NCBI GenBank assembly: GCA_963402885.1
Contig: OY727095.1
Location: 4,655,001-4,719,000, forward strand
From: Antedon bifida
Taxonomy: Eukaryota; Echinodermata; Crinoidea; Comatulida; Antedonidae
Direction of reading: 5' to 3'
DNA: 64,000 nt
The notes under the pieces are model-generated. The model worked only from the letters and a program-made list of their open reading frames with translations. It made no database searches and was not told the origin of the DNA. Positions 30,180-39,888 of this stretch are shown piece by piece; the first letter of the stretch is position 1; each line of letters opens with the position of its first letter. The translations under genes and the position numbers were made by a program.

Positions 30180-30530
30180 AATACTTTATAATATTAATGC
30201 GCATGCGAAAATTATTGTAATTTCATGCTTCACCAACTTTAATTCCAGGTACTAGAAAAACAAAGTACTTATCGACTAGACTGTGATGTGATCTCCAAAA
30301 CAAGAAAGCCTTCGCGGGCTTTTTGGGATATAAACATCCCCTTTTGCCCTACTATTGGCGCCAAAAGAGAAGAAATATCTTTTGAGTTAACTTGTATACC
30401 ATTTTTAGGTTTGTATTATTAATAATAACTAGCAACTAGACAGAACTAGTAGGCATAGCCTAGCTTTATACTCTCGATCTAGCTAGGCCCAGGGTCGTCT
30501 TCGTCAGAGATGCACTGGCCTGGAAATCCA
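30180..30530 (+). promoter_or_regulatory. Probable promoter/5' UTR region of the TRAF gene
   Basis: TGCGCATGCG (NRF1-like palindrome) is at 30198-30207. It is followed by a GC-richer block with TTCGCGGGCTTTTTGGG and TTGGCGCC. A possible untranslated first exon ends near 30531 (AATCCAG before GTACAGTA), and an acceptor just before 32769 (TTCTCCAG) would join it to the coding exon. The start site is inferred, not shown. Confidence 0.4.
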
Positions 30531-30810
30531 GGTACAGTAAAGTAGGCCTAATTTAATCAATCGAACTTAAAAACAACTGCGGGTTTTTCCGATACTAATA
30601 CGTAGGCCTCTAGGCCTACTAGCTAGCCAAAAGCCTAGCCATACTCTATAATTAATACTGTCTACTAGCCTAGTCTATCTAGACAAGGCCTTTTAACAAC
30701 AAAAAAGGCTAGGCGTATGCCCATTTCTAGTTAGAAGCTACCCCCCTAACTAGCTAGCCTAGGCCTAACAGGCCTAGTTAGGCCTAGTAGTATTTAGTAA
30801 GCATACAGCT
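30430..30810. repeat. AGGCCTAG/CTAG-rich low-complexity tract
   Basis: Dense CTAG, AGGCCTA and TAGCCTA words, for example CTAGCCTAGGCCTAACAGGC near 30760. An equivalent tract is at 44930-45250, next to the OCIAD1/CCDC180 start region. Outside these two tracts the words are scattered and rare. Confidence 0.6.
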
Positions 30811-30921
30811 AGCAATCCTCCACCGTGTTTTAAAGCAGGAAGGGTGTCTGTGAGCATTTGAAACACACCCTTGTAATTGGGCAATACATACAGTTACAAT
30901 TTATTTGCACAAATTGCCAAT

Positions 30922-32340
30922 ATACGAATACGAATACGAATACGAATAGAACTTTATTGCAATCAAACGAAAGATTGAAGTTTAACAAAAGCGTTTCACT
31001 CAGAAAAATAAAATGCAATATACAAATATAAAAGACATTCAGAAATGTAGAACATACAATCAAAAAATTAAAACAAAATTACAATTAAAAATCACTTATT
31101 ATAAAAACAATAAATATAAAATACAAATTGTTAAAGACATAGGCCTGCAGGATAAAAATTTAAAAGTATTAAAAATGTTTACAAATTTAAAAAATGTTTA
31201 AAACTTCAAAAATGTTCAATAATATTTACACACAAAGGTACGGAAAGTCGCGGAAACATAACACAAAATGTTTACCATTTTTGGAATAATCCGTGATTAA
31301 TAATAAACGTTTTTGAACGGTTAGTTTTAACTCTAGGGATACAGAACTCACGGAGTCTTCTAAGATTATAAGCAGCAGAAGGAGCCTCCGGTAACAAATG
31401 ATTCAATCTGTGACTGGGGTCTTTGATTTTAACAAAAAAATCCTTGCACAGTCGAACACGGCGGTCTTCTAAGGTAGAAAAACCAAGGAAGCTGCGGGCA
31501 TCGGAATAAGTAGCATGCGGAAAAATACATTTAAAGGCCCTTCTCTGAATTTGTTCAAGTTGTTGATTCTGTTGCTTCGTAATATTTGATCCCCAAACTG
31601 GGGCCGCATATTCTAATATAGGTCTAATGATACTAGTATAAAATTGGACAAGTGCGGGGGCATCCAGGCCTGCCCTCCGCACCTGTTTGAGAAAGTACAT
31701 TCTAGAATTACATTTACTAATCATTTGATCAATATGAGGTTGCCATGACAAATTATGAGAAATAATTACACCAAGAAGTTTAAATTCGTCAACACGTTCC
31801 AGATTACAATCTCCAACATGGAGTGGCTCAAAAGCAGTCTTTGACCTTTTACAACTAATTCTCATCTCTTTCGTTTTCTTAATATTAAGGTACATATTGT
31901 TATCCTTAGCCCACTGGACAGTTTCGTCAAGAGTGGTTTGAAGTACAGTTGCCCCATCGTTGCCGACGCGTTCATGGATGGAGGTGTCGTCCATGTATTT
32001 CATGCACGGCACCCCATCCAGAAGATCGTCGACAAAGATGATAAACAACATGGGCCCCAACCAGGATCCTTGGGGGATACCACCCTTAACGACTGTCCAA
32101 GGGGACAATTCATCGCCTAGTTTAACACGTTGTTTTCTATCACATAGAAAAGCATAGATCCAAGAGATTAGATGGTCTTCGACCCCTAAATTATACAACT
32201 TATCAATTAATATATTATGGTCAATTAAATCATAAGCCTTTTTGAAATCAAGCAATAATAATCTCATTTCATCTCCTTGGTCAGTAGCATTAAAGCATTC
32301 GGTTAACAAATGTATAAGAGCGTCAGTGGTAGACACACCC
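30922..32340 (-). mobile_element. 5'-truncated LINE with intact RT frame (CR1/L2-like)
   Basis: The minus-strand frame from about 32340 to 31272 (about 354 codons) starts inside the reverse transcriptase at KGVSTTDALIHLL. It then shows LLLLDFKKAYDLIDHN, GIPQGSWLGPMLFIIFVDDL and the catalytic box YMDDTSIHE. The C-terminal parts are AAPVWGS and YNLRRLREFCIPRVKTNRSK. There are no stops or frameshifts, so the insertion is young. A 3' UTR of about 350 bp follows, ending in a six-base ATTCGT microsatellite tail (30924-30948 on the plus strand). Upstream domains (endonuclease) are absent: classic 5' truncation. The Met in place of Ala in the YADD box still fits the active-site pattern. The exact clade needs a phylogeny. 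Confidence 0.85.
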
Positions 32341-32799
32341 TTAGAGCAACCAAAATATACAATGATGCAAGAATTCTTTGCACACTGAAATTCAATGAAT
32401 TCTGTCCATTACATGCATATGTATGATTGGAAAATAAAGCCAAGCAAGGACAAGGTACAGTACCTCATCCTATGAAATTAACCCACTTAAAACCATCCAC
32501 ACAAGAAAATAAGATCAAGTCAAAGTGACATATGGCCTAGAATCTGGCCTAGTCTTTGGCCCTCCCCTAGTGTATATCGGCAAAGATACTGTACTACACT
32601 ATCTTTGATATCGGCTATTCATTCTGGTTGCCAGGTTTTACAGGTTATGTAATGGCAATTAGTTCATTGCATGCCAGGAAAGACAAATAGTTGTGCAATT
32701 CAGATTACACAATGTAGCATATTGTCAAACTCACTTTGTGTAAGTGACTGTATTTTAACATTCTCCAGGTGGTGTAATAACAGACCAAATACTAATAAT

Positions 32800-35700
32800 A
32801 TGCCAGGCTTTAATCGAGGTATTTTAACTGTAAAGATCAATCCCGAAAAGCACCTTTGTCCTCAGTGTGAATTGATACTTAATGATCCAGTTCAAAGTTC
32901 ATGTGGACACAGATACTGTAAAGATTGCCTTCAAACATTAATCGAGTAAGTATAAAAACCATACATTCTGAGACGTACAGTCAGTACGTAGGCCCTGCTA
33001 CTGTGTGTAGTAGTCTTGTACAAAAAGTCTGATAGTAATATTCTGTGTTTTATGTTTTTTATAAACTTGTAAGATAATCAATTTGGTGTGTAAACTTGGA
33101 TCATCCAGTTTTTGGGATCATGTCAAAATTCATGTACTGCAGTAACTGTGTTTTTTTACTGCAGTAACATATTTTAGTTTGATTCAATTCAATGCAAGCA
33201 GGCAGTCACTTCAATAAACAGTGTATTTAAAAAAAAATTATATGCAAGAAAAGAATTGGTTAGATATTAAACAGAGGTTACTGCAGTAGAATAATTTTGA
33301 CCTGGTAATAGGGAAGTTTAATTCAATGTTTTTTATAGTTCTCTTTCAATGCAATCTTTAAACATTCTATTAAACATTACTCACAGCACATGCGATTAAT
33401 TATTAATCTATAGCCTAACATACAAATTAATAATTTACTGCGGCATATGTTTTTTATGTCACATTATTAAGATACGCATTTAAAAATTGAGGGAATTTTT
33501 TTTTATTTTAGAAGTTCTCAGACTCATTTATGTCCTCGATGTTTACAAGAAGGTTGTTCAGAAGGAGATGCTACAATTGATGCTGATGTGATTATCCTTT
33601 TTACATTTACATTTTTAAATTTTATTCACACTGAGCTTGAATTCTGGTCATCTGGTCATCATCAAATCAGTTCCAGTGTCAACATTAGTTCCACACACTA
33701 GTTCCGTTCAGTTCAGCTCGAAAAGATGACCATGCTCTTGTCGACATAACCTCACCTTTAGGTTATTTAAAGATGTATTGTCCCCTGAACAAATATTTGT
33801 TTTCATTCTTTTTGTTGAATATTCCATTTAATGTCACATAATAGTTATCCACTTTGAACAAAAATTGAATCGAAAAAACCTGAAAAAACTGTAATTTAAA
33901 AGCACAAAATAGTCAAATTGGCTGCCAGCCAATAGGTTTTTGGTTGAATTTTACCATTTATTTTGTCATTTTATATATATTTTTTTTTTACGGAAGGGAT
34001 AAACTTTATTGAAACTACAAAATAACCTATCCAAAGTCTGATTTAATTAATCTTCATTTTTCATGTTTTTTGGGGACAATACATCTTTAATCATTTCATT
34101 TCCATTCATTTCACCACATTTAATTTAAAAGAAAAAATGTAAATTTTTAATGCACGATTGCCAGTAATTTGAACCAACAGTATTACAATTTCAGCATGGT
34201 CACGAAAGTCACCATAATCTAGTTTTGATTTTAATTTCAATTTCATTCATATGTTGTATTTGTTTTGTAACATTTTAATTTCTACAGTTTGTTCCAGACT
34301 TTGTTTTAAAACGAGAGTTTATAACGATTGCTGTTAAATGTATCAATAATGGATGTAGTTGGAAGGGCGTTTTTGGAAATTATGAGGTAAATAAAATCAA
34401 GCAGTAGTGTTTTGCTTTTTTAGAAATAAAATTACGAGATTGCCATCCTGAAAGTGTGGCATATAGAGCAGGCTCCAATCTATTATTAGTGCTCCACTGT
34501 TTCAACAGGATCCACCCCTTCTTTCACGTCTGGTTATGAAAAATGTTAAAATAATATAATTATAATGAATGTACTACTTGCTTACACACAGCCTTTATTT
34601 GCCCAATATGTATATACAATCACAACTTAGTTTTTTGTCTTAGAGCTCGAACATTAAAATATCTCTAAAAATACATACGAGAAACGTCAAAATACAAAAG
34701 TAGGTAAAATTCAAGATAGTAAAAACATTACAAATGCATTACATACACATTTATAAATTTGCATCATTACATTACAGAAACAATTACAGGAAATAAATAT
34801 TTTAAGTAAAGCTTATCTTTTGATCTTTCAAGTCCCAGAGCTTTTGAGAGTGTGTGCTGAAATTAAATGACCACACCCACCAACTATAATTATAATGATT
34901 AATCTGAAACAGTAAATGCCATACGTCCAGTTTCAGTCGATTTGTCACTTTGCTCTACAGTACATACTGTAATTATTAAACGAAGCAAACTATTTTTATT
35001 TACATTTTTACTTTAGGCCCATGAAGCCAACTGTAGTTACAAAACCAAACTGTGTTCTCATCCTGGTTGTGGAAAATACATCCAAACAGCAGCATACAAA
35101 TTTCACACTGAAAAAGAATGTCCATACCGGCCATTTTACTGCAAACGCTGTAATGGTGCGGTTGCATATAAGTTTCTTAAGGTATTGTTTAAAGTGATAT
35201 TTATTTTGTCATGAAGAAGTGCCATATTTGGATATGAACCACTTCCATCCCTCTCCAATGCATTTTAAAAGAGATGAGTACCAAAAATGCTTAAGGTGCT
35301 TAACCAAACAGATATATCTTTTAAATTTCAAAAAATAGAAATTTAATTGTAAATCCATATATGTCATCCAGTTCATATGGTTTTCCATTGCTTTCTGCGT
35401 TGAGCAAGGTCCTTTTTTTAAAGTGCCTGATGTATTTTTATGTCCACATTACTTCATAAAGCACAATCATTCTGAACTTTACTTCAGGTGAAATTTGTTA
35501 TAATATTTATTGTAGAAAGTTCTTCAAATTTCTATTTTTTCATTCAGAAACACAACACCACAGAATGTCCAAAATCAGAAGTTGAATGTCAGTATTGTGG
35601 AAAGAAGCTCTTCAGAGATACAGTAAGTTATAATCAAATAAACAATATACGAAATTGGTACAATAGTTGCAAGTATACTAAAAGCCAAGCAATATTCTAG

Positions 35701-37559
35701 GTTGAAAATATCCATTTATAGAATCTTGGTAATGTGCAGAATTTAAATCTATGAATAAGACTGCAAGATACCAATTGAAATGTTCCTTTTTGGGGCTATC
35801 AGAGTTTTTAATTTTGCTACTCTTAACTTAAAGTGTGTATATTAATTATTTTATTTTTTATATGCATGTGTAACTCTGATCAAACTGCTAAACAACAAAA
35901 ATACCATGTCTATTTTCTTATAGTTATCATCTCATCAAGATAATGAAACTGGAGACTGCCCCCGTTCCCAAAGCAACAACTGTGTCTTTGCACAATTTGG
36001 TTGTAACACCAAAGTAAGTAATTAAAAGTAAATTATAACATTACAAAATGCACTGAGGCTGAATCACTACACTAATGGTTATTCATTTTATTCAGCACCT
36101 ATAAATATAATTTGAACTATCGTTTGATTTTTAGTTGAGTTTGTACACAGCTGAAAAACATTTGCAAGATAACGTTCGTGAGCATCTAACCCTACTTTGC
36201 CGGGCCTTTCTACCTTTCTTCAAAGATCACAACAAAACAGATTTCGATACAAAAGTAAAACAGCAAGATAACATTTATTTGGGAAAACAAGAAGGCAAAT
36301 CTGTAGACTCTTGTGATGGACAACAAGCAGGTGCCGCTACAAGATCTGAATTGGAGGATGAGCTGAAGCAGCTTGCATCGGAAAACCTGTTAGCAACACC
36401 GGCACAATTGAAATCGCCTGAAGTACGGCAGCTTATTTCCAATCTTGTAAAGGAATTCATGGAAGCTCACTTGCAGAGTGGTTTTCGACCTCAAGTAAGT
36501 GAGGATGCGAATTATGAGAAGGCTGCAGAGAGTCTGGCAAAGATTGGAGATAGCTTAAATGCAGCATTTACTGCTAGTCATGGAGAAGATGAAGATATTA
36601 TCATCAAAGAAAAAGAGTTGAACAAGTTTTCAGAGGTTGCAGATGAACTTGCAAAGATTGGAGATAACATAGGTGCAACTGCTACTCCTGTAGAATCTCT
36701 TGCTACTGAAGTAGGTCACATGAATATTCGGATCAAAGGTAAGAAGACAAAGAGTCCTGAAGAGGTTGGAAAAGAGCTTGTAAAAATTGGAGATGCCATA
36801 GTTGCAGATAAAGAGGATATTAGTCTTAAAGATATGGTAGCCAAACAAGGAAAACAAATCAAGAAAATAGAGAAAGATTTGCGGATCTTGGACAGAAACG
36901 GAAAAACATACCAGGATGCTATGCAGGTACTTAGTGACCAATCAGAAGAGATTGGAAAACAAATTAATAAGATTAATGAAAGGTTGAAAGTTTTAGAAGA
37001 ATTTAAGAGCAGCATGACATCGTTACCAACGCAGTTAGCTGTTTTGCAAAACACCATTTTAGAAATGAAGGAGGAGATAACTGAGAATGCAAACGCCACC
37101 CATAATGGAATCATAATCTGGAAAATTTCTGATTATGGAAAAAAGAGAAGAGAAGCAATGCAGCAGGGGTCATCTATTTATTCACCAGTGTTCTACTCTG
37201 GTCCACACGGTTATAAGATGTGCTGCCGCTTGTTTCTGAATGGTGATGGAGTCGGCAAAGGCTCGCACTTTTCCATTTTCTTTATGTTGTTGCGTGGTAA
37301 GTATGACGCTACTCTGCCGTGGCCTTTCAAACACATTGTTAAGTTCATGTTAATCGACCAGAATAACTTTGAGCACATCATGGATGGTTTCAAACCGGAA
37401 CCAAACAGTACGTCGTTCCAGAGACCAAAATCTGAACGTAATATCCCGACAGGATGCCCACTGTTTATTACACCAAACGAAGTAGAAAAGAGCAGAAATG
37501 CTTACATAAAAGAAGACACTATGTTTATTAGAGTGAGTGTTGAGTTAAAGCAGCAATAG
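32800..37559 (+). CDS. TRAF2: TRAF family adaptor, TRAF2-like (seven coding exons)
   Basis: Exons 32800-32945, 33512-33587, 34288-34386, 35017-35181, 35548-35622, 35924-36013, 36135-37559 (2076 nt, 691 aa). A C3HC4 RING uses Cys20, 23, 35, His37, Cys40, 43, 56 and 59. TRAF zinc fingers cover about residues 85-230 (CSWKGVFGNYEAH, CPYRPFYCKRC, CQYCGKKLF, CVFAQFGCNTK). A long coiled-coil linker follows, then a MATH/TRAF-C domain at about 541-691 (IIIWKISDYGKKRREA, GYKMCCRLFLNGDGVGKG, DQNNFEHIMDGFKP). The MATH domain is closest in my memory to TRAF2, but an ancestral TRAF1/2/3/5 gene is possible. In vertebrates these are cytoplasmic ubiquitin ligases/adaptors downstream of TNF receptors. Odd points: the linker carries three copies of an L-x-KIGD motif (about 350, 388, 431), and the donor after exon 2 is weak (GAT/GTGATT). 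The last exon is very large. Confidence 0.92.
33132..33295. mobile_element. MITE with TACTGCAGTAAC ends (copy 2)
   Basis: TACTGCAGTAAC palindromes at 33136 and 33158, and GTTACTGCAGTAGAAT near 33273. The inner GGCAGTCACTTCAATAAACA is shared with 25325-25510. It lies in TRAF intron 1. Confidence 0.65.
33767..34090. mobile_element. MITE with TTAAAGATGTATTGTCCCC ends (copy 2)
   Basis: Same inverted ends and inner landmarks (CTGCCAGCCAATAGGTTTTT, TACGGAAG) as 19074-19366. It lies wholly within TRAF intron 2, between the two halves of the RING/zinc-finger coding region. Confidence 0.85.
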
Positions 37560-37572
37560 AAATGTTTTGGTG

Positions 37573-37684
37573 TGTCTAGAAAACTAAGATCTAAAAAACT
37601 AAGACCTAAGATATCTTAGTTTTCTAGATCTAGAAAACTAAGATATCTTAGGTCTTAGTTTTCTAGATCTTAGTTTTCTAGACA
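37573..37684. repeat. 112-bp near-perfect palindrome in the TRAF 3' UTR
   Basis: The sequence reads as its own reverse complement about a centre at 37628/37629, with 55 of 56 base pairs matching; the one mismatch is A at 37594 against its partner. It is built from repeated CTAAGATATCTTAG and TTTTCTAGATCTAG words. It begins 13 bp after the TRAF stop codon, so it should be in the mRNA, where it would fold into a 56-bp hairpin with almost no loop. Confidence 0.95.
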
Positions 37685-39300
37685 TCCAATGTTTTAGTCT
37701 CTATTTTCAAGACAAAATGGAAATCATTATAAAAAAATAAAATATATTCAGAATTATAAGAACGTATTTAAACTAAGTTTTTTTTGTGATTTATTTTTAC
37801 ACTTAATATCACCCAAAAAAAACTCTATTAAGCTGTTGGAGTTTCTTTTAAGATTATACTAGAAGATAATTGTAATTTCCTTTTATTTATCGTTTCAAAA
37901 GTCTTATATTAGTCTAATATTGACACGGCCTTGGATAGAAACATTCTGGTCTTATTCTATCTAAAAATATATTTTTTAAACTTTTTTTATGCGATCGTAA
38001 GCCAGTGGTCTAAACCAATCCTCTTGTAGGAGTAAATTTGAGGCCCTTGTGCCACTCATTAATAATAATAATAACTGGTACTTGATATAGCGCATTATGC
38101 TGAAAGCCTCAATGCGCTTTCACTGCTAAATGAGTAAATTTGACATGCACTGGGATTTATAAATGAGCTGACGAGTTGTTTTGTTTTTTGTGGCGGAGAT
38201 AAGAAAAAAGGTCTTACTACAGCACACTTGCCGCATGACTCACAAATATGAATACTCAGTGCATGTTGAAGTAACAAACCCAAAAAACTGCCTCTTAACA
38301 GGATGACAGGTAAAATAAGATTGTACATACATTCAAAGACAATCTTGGGCTGGTCATTTTTCAAGAAGTTTCAGAATGCATTTTTAAAAGTAGGAAAGAA
38401 CTTTGGGTTTCTGAAAGATTTACTATTCATTCAAAATGTATGACATACATAAGACATATTAATGGATTTGTATAAATTGCATCTAACAAATATTAAGTAG
38501 AATAAGTAACTGTGCTAGAGTGGTGGATTGTACAAGAAAATAAGAAAAAAAATTAATAAAAACAGCTAGCTGTTGTTTTGTCTGCTTTTTATTCTTATTC
38601 TTGTATAACCACCAACAACTCACCAGCCAGACTATAGTCAAGTAAACTTGTACAGTATATAATAATGTTTAAAAAACTATTAACCATTCAAAGTGATTTT
38701 TGTCTTGTATATCGAACATTAATAGTACAGTATACATTTCTATATTATATACTGTACTACATATATACTGTATATTGTAAATTATTACTGGTGTAGTGTC
38801 CTCCTTCCTCATTTTGAGGTTCTGGTTCGATTGTGGATTTAATCAAATTCCTTGAATTGTGCATCCGAGTACTGCTATCTAATAGTAGAGCAGATATATT
38901 AGTTTAAAAGTATTGTTGTTTAATGGTATTGTACTTTCCCTCCTTATCTCAAGGCCCTGGTTCAACCTGTATAGTCATCATATATTAGGCAATTTCATTG
39001 GAAATAAGTGTTCAGTAATATAGTACTAAGCTACCTCATATTGAGGCTTAGTTTAAATAAGTATAGTTTTGAAAGTATATGTAGTTAGTGTAGTTAGTTA
39101 CCTTGCCTAAAATAATACTGTATATACACGCATATAGCACTTTTCTTGTGTTGATAATTGTATTGTTTAATATTTGTTAATGTTATTGCATTCAGTAGTG
39201 CACCTAATTAATTTATGTATGATTGCTTTAAATAAATATTTTTTTTTTAATAAAAGAAAATGAATTACTTTAACATTGTGGGTGTCGAATCTGTATACAT
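37685..39300. other. TRAF 3' UTR/intergenic region
   Basis: AATAAAATA near 37737 could be a polyadenylation signal. At about 38060-38160 a LINE/SINE-like tail lies in reverse sense (ATAATAATAATAACTGGTAC, then ATAGCGCATTATGCTG and CAATGCGCTTTC). The rest is AT-rich with scattered TACTGTA words. No exon seen. Confidence 0.45.
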
Positions 39301-39324
39301 ACGTCGTATAATATCAACAGTGTA

Positions 39325-39370
39325 AAGGGGGTTTCCCTTTTGCATGACGTAATTAGGACGTACGACTTTT
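39325..39370 (+). promoter_or_regulatory. kB-like plus CRE-like module upstream of BCL10
   Basis: GGGGTTTCCC at 39328-39337 fits the NF-kB consensus GGGRNNYYCC. It is followed 7 bp later by TGACGTAA (39345-39352), CRE/ATF-like. It lies about 550 bp before the BCL10 start codon. A second copy with the same order and nearly the same spacing is in BCL10 intron 1 (40753-40778). Either a duplicated regulatory block or two relics of one repeat. Confidence 0.4.
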
Positions 39371-39888
39371 CGCAAGGGACCTAAATACTAAAAATAAACA
39401 TTCTTAACCGATCTGAAGTTTAATTAATCCAAATAATCTATTAAACATAAAGTAACGATTAATGACAAATGGTTAATACTACTGTTAATGTTAATATTCA
39501 TTATTAATAAGAAGGGCCTATGAATTATACACTGAAAATGGACGGGTCCATTACCAGTTTGCACAATACAAAAATAATCATGCTACTTCCGGGTGTAACG
39601 AATCATAAGAACCAAGGAATGTTCACGTCGTCTGATACAGTACTACAATTTGGCGAGACTTACGATTTATCACCGATTGTTTGTAGTTATAGACCAGTTA
39701 TTCACCTAAATCAACACTTAAACTACAGTACTACATACAGACTTCAATATACTGTAATAGACTAAGTAATTATAGCCTCGATGTAACAACTGACTGAAGA
39801 CTTACAATACTGTACTTACAAAAGTAACGAAGCTGTGTTCAACGTTAGTCAAAACTCCGTGATAAATCTCTCTATAATAGGCCTAAAT

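Larger units (their letters stand above)
23713..30180. other. EEIG1 3' UTR/3' flank, AT-rich
   Basis: There is no coding exon I can support over 6.4 kb. Several AATAAA-type signals occur (for example near 24250 and 29920), so the 3' end of the EEIG1 transcript cannot be fixed. The stretch contains the repeats listed separately at 25320-25520, 26375-26945 and 27480-27668. A fragment related to the TACAGTAGAA repeat lies at 29046-29130. Confidence 0.5.

Noticed and set aside
36630-37114. 103- and 132-codon frames antisense to the TRAF last exon
   Set aside because: Shadows of a long coding exon on the other strand.
39520-39765. 81-codon frame upstream of BCL10
   Set aside because: No recognisable domain and no splice partner; probably chance.
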